Below are positions 7,801 through 15,762 of a stretch of 64,000 bases of DNA, piece after piece. Source of the DNA: JAWKWH01 sp040830725 (GTDB lineage: Bacteria > Pseudomonadota > Alphaproteobacteria > Rhizobiales > Rhizobiaceae); contig JBFOMG010000025.1 in NCBI GenBank assembly GCA_040830725.1, forward strand, positions 22,847 to 86,846, read 5' to 3'. The translations under genes were made by a program, and so were the position numbers. The notes beneath the pieces are model-generated. The model did not search any database, was not told the DNA's origin, and saw only the letters and a list, made by a program, of their open reading frames with translations. Numbering within the stretch: position 1 is the first letter of the stretch; each line of letters opens with the position of its first letter.

Positions 7801-10645
7801 AGCTGCCACCGGCAGCAATTCCCACTCCGGAGACACTGATCATGTCGGTTCCGGTTCCCGCAACCGTTCCGCCACAATCGTTGAACAGCACGCTGTCAAA
7901 CGTCAAACCGGCAAGCGCGGCACCAAGGTTATCGTCAAATTCGACCGCCGAGACCGCTTGGGTGGCATTGGAATTGGTGATGACGAACTCTAATGTCACC
8001 GGATCGCCTGCCGCCACCGGATCGTCTGTGAAGGTTTTGGCCAGAACCAGCTGACTGGAAAAAACTTCAAGGTCATCGTTCGCGGGATCCACAATGACGA
8101 CTCCGCCACCCATGGTCGCCGTCAAACTGCTCGTCACATTGCCGAAAGATCCATCTGCCGCCCCTGGTGGCACGGTCAAATCGACGTCGATTGTACAGCT
8201 TGTACCTGCCGATACAGTGCCACCGGTGTAGGTCAGAAATGTCGTCCCCGACATTGTTCCTCCGCAGGTGTTGGCTGTCGGAGGACCTGAGGCAGCCAAC
8301 CCTGGAAGATTTAGCTGCACATTGTCGGTAAAGAATACGCCGGTCGCGTCGTCCGTCGGATGCTGATTGTCCATTGTAAAACGCAGCGTGACGGTATCGC
8401 CGGCTACGACCGGATCATTGATAAATTCCTTGCTGAAAAACAATCCGCCAACCGACAGCGGAGCACTCGCTGCCGGAAAGTCGACTGCGGTTCCACCAGC
8501 AGGTGTGGCCGACAATGCGCTTGTCGTATTGGTGTAATTACCAGACGCGGCACCCGCCGGAACATTCAGGCTGACCGTGATCTGGCAAGTGGCGCCCGGT
8601 GACAGAGTACCACCGGCATAGGTCAACAACGTGTCGCCGCCCGAACCTGTCAGCGAACCACCGCAGGTATTGACGGATGGCGGCAAATTGGCGGTCAAAC
8701 CGGCGAGAACGGTTGCCAAATCGTCTGTGAAACCGATAGCGGTAGCGTCAACCGGCGAGTTGGGTGCGCTTTCAATATCGAACGTCAGGTCAACCGTCCC
8801 GCCCGGTACCGCCGTTCCCGAGAACGATTTGTTGAAACCCAGATTAAGGCCGGCATTGACGGTCAAATTGGCTGATGCTGGAGGAGTAACGCGTGTCGCG
8901 CCGTCAATCGTCGACGTCAGCTCACTTGTTGTATTGGTGTAGGTCCCGCCGGACAGATCAGACGGAATGGTCAGGGTCACATCGAAGGTACAGCTCGCAC
9001 CTGCAGCAAGATTCCCCCCTGTAAGCCGCAGACCCTGCCTGTCGATGTCGGGAAAAAACAGACTCAACGTGGATCCCACACCGCAAGGCGGGTCCGGGAC
9101 CGGCGGCAGCGTAACCGCAATCGGGAATGGCAGGAAACCGGTCCCCGGTCCCCCATCTGTCAATTCATCCGAAAAGGTAATGTCGGTTGCTGCGCTCGTC
9201 GCACCGGCGGGATGCTCAATCGTAAATCGCAACGTGACATCGTCACCGGCATTCACGCTGCCTGGAATGAACGCCTTGGTGAAATTCACGTTTGCGCCGG
9301 GTGACACAAACAGGTCGTCCGTAGCCATGTTGCCAACAACCGGACTGCCATCGACCGTCGCCGTAACCGCGCCTGTCGTATTGGTGTAGACACCTGGCGT
9401 CGCACCTGCCGGAACCGACAGGCTGGTTCGCACAGTACACGTCGCTTCAGGTGCAATCGTTCCGCCAGATAGACCGATTGTCGTGCCGCCAACACCTGCA
9501 ACCGAACCGCCGCAATCATTTGAGATCAGGCTGTCGAACGTCAGACCGGCTAGTACGGTTGTCAGATCGTCGGTAAATGCAACGCTCGTCGCCGGAAAAT
9601 TGCGGTCGTTGTTCTGGATGGTGAACTCGAGCGTCACCGCGCCGCCCGGGCCGACCGGATCGTCGGTGAATTCCTTGGTGATCTGCAACGATGAACCGTT
9701 GACCGTCAACGTATCATTGGCAGATCCGGCGCTGGTGAAATCGGCAATCAGCTCAACGGAATTTTCGTGCGCACCAACCGCAGTTCCGACGACATCGACC
9801 GTAACCGTGCAGATCGCGCCTGCTCCGAGAACCTCAAATCCGGGAGTAAACGTGCTGCCATCCGCATCCAGTACGATGGTTGATGTACCCGGCACGGCGG
9901 TCAAAGTGGTGTCGGGGAGGCCGGCGCTCACACAATCGGTCGAAGCATTTGACGGGCCGGCGACTTGAACTCCCACCGGCAGATTGTCGGTAAAATCAAG
10001 ATTCCCGATCCGGCTCGCGTTCAGTGAATTATCGATCGTGAATGTCAGCGTCGAACGGCCGCCGAGGTTGACCGTTGACGGCGCAAATGATTTCGAGAAA
10101 GCCGGTAGGGATGTGACAACAGTCAGATCGTCACTTGCCGTACCCGAATTGCCTGCCGATGAGGTCAGATCGCCTGTGATGTTGGAATAGACGCCTGCAT
10201 CAGGCGCGGTAACATCAACGGTAATTGTACAGATTTCGGGAAAGGCAACAGAACCAGAACCAACAGCACCACCTGAAAACGTGATCGTGCTGCCGCCGGC
10301 AGGCGCGGTCACAACCGGAGTAGCACCTCCACCGTCACAGTTCGTTACGGTCACATTGGGCGCCGGCGCAATGACCATCGCGCCCGGAACACCGGGGAGA
10401 TTGTCAGTAAACGCCAGAGAAGTAATTGGTGTGCCGACCTCGTTCACGATGGTGAACGTCAGCGTCGAAACCGAACCCGGGCCAATGGTATCCGGCGTAA
10501 ATACCTTGGTGAAGTTTGGGGGAGAAACTTGCGCCAGCGCTGGGCGAACTGATAGCAGTGCCAAAGCGACCAGAACTGCAACCAAAATTGCCTGATACGC
10601 CAGCCTGGTGATTTTCTCACCAGACACCTTCGCAAAGGTACCCAT
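4832..10645 (-). CDS. Giant DUF11-repeat surface protein with autotransporter-like C-terminus
   Basis: 1937 residues. A signal peptide (hydrophobic run AILVAVLVALALLSV, cleavage near PALA-QV) is followed by nine Ig-like repeats of about 110-135 residues. Each begins xFxKxFxP or a variant (NFTKVFTPDT, FSKSFAPST, ITKEFTDDP, and so on) and contains LTFTI, FTDNLP and a pair of conserved Cys in NTCGG...CTI. Two canonical DUF11 repeats follow (TATVTNNGPQDATNV, GCAEDPNGVPTCS), then a prealbumin-like domain (TVTIVKNTAPAAAGDG). The last ~280 residues are rich in alternating aromatic strands (WVNGFFSHTD, GWMAGPYFV, YGGQLEINVPL) and look like an outer-membrane barrel. Probable role: surface adhesin or matrix protein. 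The C-terminus ends in LQRAE and not in a typical Phe, so the barrel assignment is inference. Confidence 0.85.
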   Translation of the reverse strand: MGTFAKVSGEKITRLAYQAILVAVLVALALLSVRPALAQVSPPNFTKVFTPDTIGPGSVSTLTFTIVNEVGTPITSLAFTDNLPGVPGAMVIAPAPNVTVTNCDGGGATPVVTAPAGGSTITFSGGAVGSGSVAFPEICTITVDVTAPDAGVYSNITGDLTSSAGNSGTASDDLTVVTSLPAFSKSFAPSTVNLGGRSTLTFTIDNSLNASRIGNLDFTDNLPVGVQVAGPSNASTDCVSAGLPDTTLTAVPGTSTIVLDADGSTFTPGFEVLGAGAICTVTVDVVGTAVGAHENSVELIADFTSAGSANDTLTVNGSSLQITKEFTDDPVGPGGAVTLEFTIQNNDRNFPATSVAFTDDLTTVLAGLTFDSLISNDCGGSVAGVGGTTIGLSGGTIAPEATCTVRTSLSVPAGATPGVYTNTTGAVTATVDGSPVVGNMATDDLFVSPGANVNFTKAFIPGSVNAGDDVTLRFTIEHPAGATSAATDITFSDELTDGGPGTGFLPFPIAVTLPPVPDPPCGVGSTLSLFFPDIDRQGLRLTGGNLAAGASCTFDVTLTIPSDLSGGTYTNTTSELTSTIDGATRVTPPASANLTVNAGLNLGFNKSFSGTAVPGGTVDLTFDIESAPNSPVDATAIGFTDDLATVLAGLTANLPPSVNTCGGSLTGSGGDTLLTYAGGTLSPGATCQITVSLNVPAGAASGNYTNTTSALSATPAGGTAVDFPAASAPLSVGGLFFSKEFINDPVVAGDTVTLRFTMDNQHPTDDATGVFFTDNVQLNLPGLAASGPPTANTCGGTMSGTTFLTYTGGTVSAGTSCTIDVDLTVPPGAADGSFGNVTSSLTATMGGGVVIVDPANDDLEVFSSQLVLAKTFTDDPVAAGDPVTLEFVITNSNATQAVSAVEFDDNLGAALAGLTFDSVLFNDCGGTVAGTGTDMISVSGVGIAAGGSCTIRTSLTVPGGAAVGAYTNTTSSVTGTIGGFPVFGEAASDDLDVSNVVSPTFTKSFDGPSVPGGTPTLTFDIINNDTVNSLSVFGFTDDLDAVITGLVATGTTTNTCGGTVSGTSLLTFVGGTLAPSASCTIVVDLAVPGTATAGTYPNTTSDLVSNGLPVAGPATADLTIEPPPTFAKVFAPNPILFGGVSTLTFTIDNSASTLAASALDFTDNLPAGVTVATPANASTTCTGGTVTAADGSGVISYTGGTVGAGAVCTVQADVTSMTAGAHVNTTGDLTSSSGNSGTATDTLTVGDPMADLSIALADSPDPAVSGGALAYTATITNNGPQDATNVVMTVTLPAGVTFVSTTGCAEDPNGVPTCSIGSIASGANAVVTIDVTVDGGTTGVITAQATVTADEADPDLANNSVSEDTTVNTPAADISVTLVDDVDPVITGNPVEYTATVTNNGPQDATNVVATVTLPAGVTFVSTSGCAEDPNGVPTCSLGTIANGGNAVFTININVDAGTVGVIQHQVDVVSDLVDPAPGDNSVVEDTTVDFPLGTVTIVKNTAPAAAGDGTFEFSSADADFDAISLTTVGNTATSAAIAKPAGVYTVSEDITTGWVLNAIVCTGDTDAGTVIDLPNRSVDIDIDNGEAIVCTFTNIRDGNEVIRQTQESIMKFMEHRADQMTANQPDLGSRLKERSTPGVAPLEFTGSGTLSSSNSKFSTSLHKIKTWHSSQHGANDYDTPKFDVWVNGFFSHTDTTGSNSHLGMLHLGADYLINPNLVVGGIVQLDWAGWDSSTTVATVDGFGWMAGPYFVANPWQNIYIDGRVHYGQSYNDINPIGTYTDQFDTDRFLASLQVTGSMSMGNLNVNPAAELLYFHERQKTYIDTLGNTIPSQTLELGRVIFGPQFSYNMVLEDGGTLTPSAKFEGIWDFRSKTSTTPTGSVETIGGLRGRADIGLAYTSPGGTSVRASGFYDGIGRSGFEAYGGQLEINVPLQRAE
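6250..6900 (-). repeat. Tandem pair of DUF11 repeats in the giant surface protein
   Basis: Two adjacent repeats of about 290-300 bases encode nearly the same sequence, including GPQDATNVV, TLPAGVTFVST and GCAEDPNGVPTCS in both copies. At DNA level they differ mainly at synonymous positions, which suggests an older duplication rather than a recent one. They are more alike than the nine divergent repeats encoded upstream in the same gene. Confidence 0.75.
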
Positions 10646-10831
10646 CGCCGTCCCGCCTTACTTCCGGATCATTTCGCCCGGATATCTCCGGAAAAAATTC
10701 AATCAGGCAGGTCACATGGGGTCAATTGACGGCGGATAAGTTATTGCGAAAATTAGAACTGTTTGTATTAGGTGTTGCGAAAATAACCCACATTCCGCGC
10801 ATGGAACCTGATATTTTTCGGTGAATAGCTT

Positions 10832-11713
10832 CTAAGAGCTGTCCTCGATCCGCGGCACTTTCTCCGCGGCTTTTTCAGCCTGCTGTTCCACACCCGATTC
10901 GTCTGCTGACTGGTCATCGTGATCTTCACCGGCCGGTCTCTCGTCTGCCCAGATCAAAGCCTTGTAATCAAAGCCAAATTCCAGTGTCGGCTTGACGATC
11001 TGGAAATAAGGCGACAGGTCGAAATCACGTGGCGTGAACAGCGAATGATGGCGGATGTGCAGGATATCCCTGCGCGAATATCGCGATGCGGCGTGGGTGC
11101 GACCCGGCGCCAGCGTGACTTCCGGCAATATCGGATAACGCACCGTCTGAAATGCCTGTGCGATCAGCGACGAACAGATCGCCCGGGTCGGGTCGCCCGA
11201 ACCGAATGCCAGCATGCGCCTGCGCCAGCGCACCGGAACCGGCGGGGTCGGGAAAAAGTATCGCAGCATGTCGATGATGTTCTTCAGATCGTATTTGAGA
11301 CCGATCTGCGAAATCATGAACTCAACCACCCTCTCGCGGTCTTCCGGCGTCAGTCCGTGCGCCCGGCATATGCGGGTGTTGTAGGTTTTGTACTTGGACA
11401 GAGGCACCGCCACACACCCTTCGCCGATATTGACCTCGATCAGACGGGGGCGCTTGCTGCCATCCTTCGGCTTGGGCAGTGCATTGCCGATATAGACAGC
11501 GGCATGGCTCCAGGTCGATTGGGTAAGGTATTTGATGACGGCTGAGACTTTCTGGTTGCCCTCGACCAACAGCACATCGCCGGGAACCAGCGATCGATGC
11601 AATGTTTCCGGATCCGAGGGCGTGTAAGGTTCGTAACCGGAGGATTCTGTCTCCAGCCTGTCGGCGAGAAAATGACCAATCCGGTCGAGAAGCGTATCGG
11701 CTTGCGCACTCAT
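10832..11713 (-). CDS. YiiX-like permuted papain-fold (NlpC/P60 superfamily) protein
   Basis: About 293 residues. It carries the permuted papain-fold pattern of the YiiX/YebB group: LVPGDVLLVEGN (about residue 45), the conserved His in STWSHAAVYIG, EVNIGEGCV, and the Cys in TRAICSSLIAQAF. These enzymes are predicted amidases or thioesterases acting on lipids or peptidoglycan; the substrate is unknown here. The C-terminus is charged and low-complexity (GEDHDDQSADESG). A longer reading from 11851 is possible, but MSAQADTLLDRIG at 11713 is the more natural N-terminus. Same strand as the DUF11 protein (186 bases apart) and divergent from mbfA. Confidence 0.75.
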   Translation of the reverse strand: MSAQADTLLDRIGHFLADRLETESSGYEPYTPSDPETLHRSLVPGDVLLVEGNQKVSAVIKYLTQSTWSHAAVYIGNALPKPKDGSKRPRLIEVNIGEGCVAVPLSKYKTYNTRICRAHGLTPEDRERVVEFMISQIGLKYDLKNIIDMLRYFFPTPPVPVRWRRRMLAFGSGDPTRAICSSLIAQAFQTVRYPILPEVTLAPGRTHAASRYSRRDILHIRHHSLFTPRDFDLSPYFQIVKPTLEFGFDYKALIWADERPAGEDHDDQSADESGVEQQAEKAAEKVPRIEDSS

Positions 11714-11838
11714 GAAAGGAATATGGCCTAATCCCCCCGGTGCGTGAAGGGCCTCCACGACTGATGGTGCCTTCTTGTCCAAACGTGAACCGCCGTGAGC
11801 ACCTGGCCGTAAGAGAGTTGTGACGTGACAATGCCGCG

Positions 11839-11881
11839 TTGACTGTGACAATTGCCGACCATAGTTTGGAATGATTCTAAT
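11839..11881 (+). promoter_or_regulatory. mbfA promoter with Irr-type (ICE) operator
   Basis: TTGACT at 11839-11844 is 17 bases from a poor -10 (TAGTTT, 11862-11867). Overlapping it is the interrupted palindrome TTTGGAA-TGA-TTCTAAT at 11865-11881. This differs by two bases from the iron-control element TTTAGAA-N3-TTCTAAA recognised by the haem-responsive regulator Irr in Rhizobiales. A box over the -10/start region fits repression of the iron exporter when iron is low, as known for mbfA in Agrobacterium and Bradyrhizobium. Confidence 0.7.
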
Positions 11882-11899
11882 ACGTAAAAAAGTCTGTTC

Positions 11900-12883
11900 A
11901 TGTTCTCAAGATTTTTCGGCTTCAATCGCCGCCCCTTTACGTCCCTTACCGAGCAGGAAATCCTCGCCTTGGCTATTTCGTCGGAAGAGGACGACGCACG
12001 TATCTATCGAGCCTACGCGGACGGATTGCGCGAGGAATACCCGCAATCGGCCAAGGTGTTTGACGAAATGGCCGAGGAAGAGGACAGGCATCGTGATCAC
12101 CTGATCGAGGCTCACCGCAGCCGCTTCGGTGAATCGATCCCGCTGATCCGGCGTGAACATGTGCGCGGCTACTACGAGCGCAAGCCGGACTGGCTGGTGC
12201 GACCGCTCGGGCTTGAAAAAGTGCGAGACCAGGCCGAAGCCATGGAAGCGCAAGCGCACCGGTTTTACCTTGAGGCCGCCAAGCGGACGACCGACGCATC
12301 GACGCGAAAAATGCTTGGCCAGCTGGCGGCCGAAGAGAAGTCGCACGTTTCGATGGCGCAGCGCCTCGGCTTGAAACACCTGACGGAGGATGCGCGCGAA
12401 GAGGAAGAACAGGCCGAACGCAAACAGTTCATTCTGACTTACGTCCAGCCGGGACTTGCCGGTCTGATGGATGGCTCGGTCTCGACATTGGCGCCAATTT
12501 TTGCAGCCGCATTTGCCACGCACGACACATGGCAGACTTTCCTCGTCGGTCTCGCCGCATCGATCGGTGCTGGCATTTCGATGGGATTTACCGAAGTCGC
12601 ATCCGACGATGGCGTCATTTCCGGCCGCGGCTCGCCGATCAAGCGCGGTTTGGCAACGGGCATCATGACCACAGTCGGCGGACTGGGACATGCGTTGCCA
12701 TATTTGATCTCCGATTTCTGGACCGCCACCACAATTGCAATCGCCATCGTGTTTGTTGAGCTCTGGGCCATCGTCTGGATTCAGCACCGGTGGATGGAAA
12801 CGCCGTGGAGCCGGGCGATCTTTCAGGTGGTGCTTGGCGGAGCGTTGGTGTTTGGCGCCGGTATGCTGATCGGTAATGCCTGA
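11900..12883 (+). CDS. mbfA: Membrane-bound ferritin MbfA (iron exporter)
   Basis: 327 residues in two parts. Residues 1-165 form a ferritin-like four-helix diiron domain: two helical halves carry Glu and ExxH ligands (SSEEDDARIYRAYADG, EMAEEEDRHRDHL; EAMEAQAHRFYLEAA, QLAAEEKSHVSMA). Residues 175-327 are a CCC1/VIT1-like membrane domain (AGLMDGSVSTLAPIFAAAF, AASIGAGISMGFTEVASDDG and three more hydrophobic segments). The family exports iron from the cytoplasm and protects against iron and peroxide stress. The operator immediately upstream supports Irr control. The stop overlaps the start of the next gene by 8 bases, so the two are co-translated. Confidence 0.92.
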   Translation: MFSRFFGFNRRPFTSLTEQEILALAISSEEDDARIYRAYADGLREEYPQSAKVFDEMAEEEDRHRDHLIEAHRSRFGESIPLIRREHVRGYYERKPDWLVRPLGLEKVRDQAEAMEAQAHRFYLEAAKRTTDASTRKMLGQLAAEEKSHVSMAQRLGLKHLTEDAREEEEQAERKQFILTYVQPGLAGLMDGSVSTLAPIFAAAFATHDTWQTFLVGLAASIGAGISMGFTEVASDDGVISGRGSPIKRGLATGIMTTVGGLGHALPYLISDFWTATTIAIAIVFVELWAIVWIQHRWMETPWSRAIFQVVLGGALVFGAGMLIGNA

Positions 12884-14339
12884 CGAACCAGCCGCTCCAG
12901 GCCAGCTTCACCATCGCGGGCCTGAGCCAAACATAATCGTTGTCAGCATCTTGTGCGGCATTTGCCTGTTTGCGTCTCTGCACGTAGCCAGTGGCGCAGG
13001 ATGGGCCGCAACGATTGCCATTGCATGTCTCTTGGCATTGCCGGTTGCCGGATGGCAGCTGCTGAAATTGCGCGAGAGGTATCTGCTCGGTCTCGCCACC
13101 ATCGTCGCCCTGCTCGTTTTGCTGTTCAACAACACACCTGCCGAACTCTACCGCACCGCGCTGGAACGGGCTGCCTATTTGGCGGCATTCATCATGATCC
13201 TGTCACTGCTGCGCGACGCGGCAATGACGTCGGAATCGGTACTGGCGGTCGGCAAGATGCTGACTCGTCAACCACCGGGTCGCCGCTACTGGACCATCGC
13301 TCTGGGCGGTCATGCAATGGGTGTGATCATGAATTTCGGCGCCCTCAGCCTTTTGGGGCCGCTGGTGCAGCGCGGCGCGCGGGCGGGCGGTCAGGAGGTC
13401 GATCCGAGAATAACGGCGGTTCGCGAGCGGCGGCAACTGTCGGCGCTGGCGCGCGGTTTTTCATGGTTCATCGCCTGGTCGCCATCGGCTATTTCCCAGG
13501 TGGTGGCCGTAACGGTCGTCACCGGCGCGTCTTCGGCAAATGTCGCACTTTACGGCGCAATCGCGGCCGTGTTGGTTCTCGTTGCCGGCTGGCTCGATGA
13601 TCGCGCCGTCGGCACGAAGGCAAGGCGGCAACTGACCGGCGGACAGCCGCTCCAGCCGCTGCCTCCCGATCCATTTCCAACAACGGAAATCAGGCGTCTG
13701 CTATTGGTCTATGCAACGCTCGCTGCAGTCAGTGCCGCGATTGCGATCAGCCTTTCGCTTCCGCTGGTTACCGGCATCATGCTGGCGGCAACCCCCGTCA
13801 CAATCGTCTGGATCTACGGCCAGATCGCTTCAGGCAGAGCCGACGAGAGATCGTTTTCAAACCGCGTGCGCGATCTGGCGATGAAAACAATTCCCGATGG
13901 CAGTCCCGAGGCGATCACACTGGCACTGGCAGGATTCAGCGGCACGGCATTGGCCATACTGGTACCCGGCGGAGAAAACGGTTCTGCCGGTGTTATGCGT
14001 GAGTTGCCGCCCTTCTTTACGTACCTGTTCGTGCTGACAACCGTGCCGGTGGCTTCTCTGGCGGGACTACCGGCCATGCTGATGGTCACCTTCCTGGGCA
14101 CATTCCTGTCCGGAGCCCTTGGCGACCATATCAATCCCGATCTGTTGGCGCTGTCGCTTATTTGCGGCTGGGCGGTCAATTTGAACGCCTCGCCTTTTGG
14201 AGGCACCAACCTCATCCTTTCCCGCATCACCCGAATCCCCGCGACCACGCTGTCGTTTCGTTGGAACCTGGTATTTTCATTGATGGCATGGGCCATCTGT
14301 GCGCTCGTTTTGCTGACATCTTCTGCACTTACTTGGTAA
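12876..14339 (+). CDS. Polytopic membrane carrier coupled to mbfA, family not certain
   Basis: 487 residues with about 11-12 hydrophobic segments; not confidently recognised. Two related-looking re-entrant motifs occur, one per half: HAMGVIMNFGALSLLGPLV around residue 150 and LNASPFGGTNLILSRI around residue 440. This pattern resembles the helix-hairpin signatures of the ion transporter (ArsB/DASS-like) superfamily, so an anion or metal-related carrier is a reasonable inference but not shown. A cytosolic loop lies near residues 245-270 (RRQLTGGQPLQPLPPDPF). Its start lies inside the end of mbfA (8-base overlap), so it probably shares the Irr-controlled promoter. Confidence 0.7.
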   Translation: MPDEPAAPGQLHHRGPEPNIIVVSILCGICLFASLHVASGAGWAATIAIACLLALPVAGWQLLKLRERYLLGLATIVALLVLLFNNTPAELYRTALERAAYLAAFIMILSLLRDAAMTSESVLAVGKMLTRQPPGRRYWTIALGGHAMGVIMNFGALSLLGPLVQRGARAGGQEVDPRITAVRERRQLSALARGFSWFIAWSPSAISQVVAVTVVTGASSANVALYGAIAAVLVLVAGWLDDRAVGTKARRQLTGGQPLQPLPPDPFPTTEIRRLLLVYATLAAVSAAIAISLSLPLVTGIMLAATPVTIVWIYGQIASGRADERSFSNRVRDLAMKTIPDGSPEAITLALAGFSGTALAILVPGGENGSAGVMRELPPFFTYLFVLTTVPVASLAGLPAMLMVTFLGTFLSGALGDHINPDLLALSLICGWAVNLNASPFGGTNLILSRITRIPATTLSFRWNLVFSLMAWAICALVLLTSSALTW

Positions 14340-14418
14340 ATGCTCCCGTTCACCTGCGATTCAGCAATTGTGTTTAGGATCACAGAAAGGCGAAGGGACA
14401 TCGCTTAGATTTCGGGGA

Positions 14419-14432
14419 TCCCGATATCGGGA
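14419..14432. repeat. 14-bp perfect palindrome upstream of the small ORF and TRAP operon
   Basis: TCCCGATATCGGGA is a perfect palindrome 18 bases before the candidate small ORF at 14450. It could be an operator for that ORF or the TRAP operon, but no regulator is indicated nearby other than the HxlR gene at 18084-18842. Confidence 0.4.
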
Positions 14433-14449
14433 ACCGAGGGAACGGAACA

Positions 14450-14602
14450 ATGAAGTTTCTTGAAAAGATCAGTGTGTGCACAATCGCGTTGCGGGATATT
14501 CTGGCGTCCCGCTATCATCCCGAACGTCACTACATGCGCGGGCCCGGTCCGGCTTGCCGGAAACGTGCACATCACCAGCAGCGCGATCACCTGATTTCCT
14601 GA
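14450..14602 (+). CDS. Candidate 50-residue basic small protein
   Basis: ATG at 14450 is preceded by GAGGGAACGG, a usable Shine-Dalgarno sequence, and the frame runs 50 codons to TGA. The predicted product starts MKFLEKISVCTIALRDILAS and continues RYHPERHYMRGPGPACRK, with an amphipathic N-terminus and a basic, His-rich tail. I do not recognise a function. It sits alone in the 362-base gap before the TRAP operon. Evidence is limited to the ribosome-binding site and an organised composition, so it could be spurious. Confidence 0.4.
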   Translation: MKFLEKISVCTIALRDILASRYHPERHYMRGPGPACRKRAHHQQRDHLIS

Positions 14603-14701
14603 TACTGAATCCGGAAACCGCTCAACCGCACCTGAATTTGCGCCTTGCGCTCCGGTGACGATCCGCTAATTTTCTCCCATAACAACAATCGGGAGAGAAT
14701 A

Positions 14702-15709
14702 ATGAAATCTTGGATCAAATTCGGACTGCTGCCCACCATCGCAGTTTCGTTCGTGGCCGGCGAAGCTTTTGCCGCAACTGAATGGAACGTTTCGCTGTGG
14801 GGCAAACGCCGGGCATTCACCGAGCATGTCGAAAAGCTTGCGGAGTTGATCAGCGCCAAGACCAATGGCGAGTTCACGCTGAATATTTCGTACGGCGGCC
14901 TTTCGAAAAACCGCGAAAATCTCGACGGCATTTCCATCGGCGCATTCGAAATGGCGCAGTTCTGTGCCGGATATCACCGCGACAAGAACCCGACCATCAC
15001 CGTGCTTGAATTGCCGTTCCTTGGGGTAAGCACCCTGGAAGAAGAAGTTGCTGTCAGCCACGCAGTCTATGCACATCCTGCCGTGCAAAAGGATCTGGCA
15101 CGCTGGAACGCCAAGCTTTTGATGACCTCGCCCATGCCGCAATACAACATCGTCGGTACCGGCGAGGCACGCGACACGCTGGCAAAATTTGATGGCATGC
15201 GGGTACGCGCCACCGGCGGCATCGGCAAGGCGTTTGAATCCGTCGGAGCGGTTCCGACTTCGGTAACGGCAACGGAAGCCTATAACGCGATGGAATCCGG
15301 TGTCGTCGACACGGTTGCCTTTGCGCCGCATGCTCACTTTGCCTTCCGTACCATCGACCTCGCAACCTGGTGGACATCGAACCTCAATCCCGGCACGGTC
15401 AATTGCCCGGTGGTGGTGAATACCGACGCCTACGCAGCACTGTCGGATGAACATCGCGACGCGCTGGACTCATCGATCGATGAAGCCATCGCCCACTATT
15501 TGGCCAATTACGGCGAACTGTTGAAAAAGTGGGATACGGTTCTGGCCGAGAAAAATGTGAACAAGGTCGAACTGGCCCAATCGGAGATCGATGCGTTCCG
15601 CGCCAAGGCTGCTGATCCCATCCGCGAACAATGGCTCAAGGATATGGAAGCGCAGGGCATTCCAGGTCAGGAACTTTACGACCTGGTGATGGAAACGCTC
15701 GGTAAATAA
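14702..15709 (+). CDS. dctP: TRAP transporter solute-binding protein (DctP family)
   Basis: Periplasmic receptor of a TRAP transporter that binds an organic acid and hands it to the DctQM membrane proteins. 335 residues: a signal peptide of about 24 residues (hydrophobic LLPTIAVSFVAGEAFA), then the DctP fold with ISYGGLSKNRENLDGISIGAFEMAQ, LPFLGVSTLEEEVA and the substrate-contacting KFDGMRVRATGGIGKAFESVG. The last motif holds the Arg that normally binds the carboxylate. GGGAGAG lies 4 bases before the ATG at 14702, so this start is preferred to 14645. The exact ligand is unknown. A hairpin and a 268-bp repeat element separate it from dctQ. Confidence 0.88.
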   Translation: MKSWIKFGLLPTIAVSFVAGEAFAATEWNVSLWGKRRAFTEHVEKLAELISAKTNGEFTLNISYGGLSKNRENLDGISIGAFEMAQFCAGYHRDKNPTITVLELPFLGVSTLEEEVAVSHAVYAHPAVQKDLARWNAKLLMTSPMPQYNIVGTGEARDTLAKFDGMRVRATGGIGKAFESVGAVPTSVTATEAYNAMESGVVDTVAFAPHAHFAFRTIDLATWWTSNLNPGTVNCPVVVNTDAYAALSDEHRDALDSSIDEAIAHYLANYGELLKKWDTVLAEKNVNKVELAQSEIDAFRAKAADPIREQWLKDMEAQGIPGQELYDLVMETLGK

Positions 15710-15719
15710 ACAAACGAAC

Positions 15720-15744
15720 TCGCCGCCGGTCATGCCGGCGGCGA
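15720..15744 (+). terminator. GC-rich hairpin after dctP
   Basis: TCGCCGCCGG and CCGGCGGCGA form a perfect 10-bp stem around TCATG, 11 bases after the dctP stop. There is no T-run, so it probably acts as a partial terminator or RNA-stabilising hairpin. Such an element would let the binding protein be made in excess over the membrane subunits. Confidence 0.55.
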
Positions 15745-15762
15745 ATTCACATTGGGGGCTGC

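Noticed and set aside
4900..10600. Periodic sequence that might suggest a CRISPR or VNTR array
   Set aside because: The periodicity is about 330-400 bases and is explained by protein repeats in one open frame; there are no short identical repeats with unique spacers.
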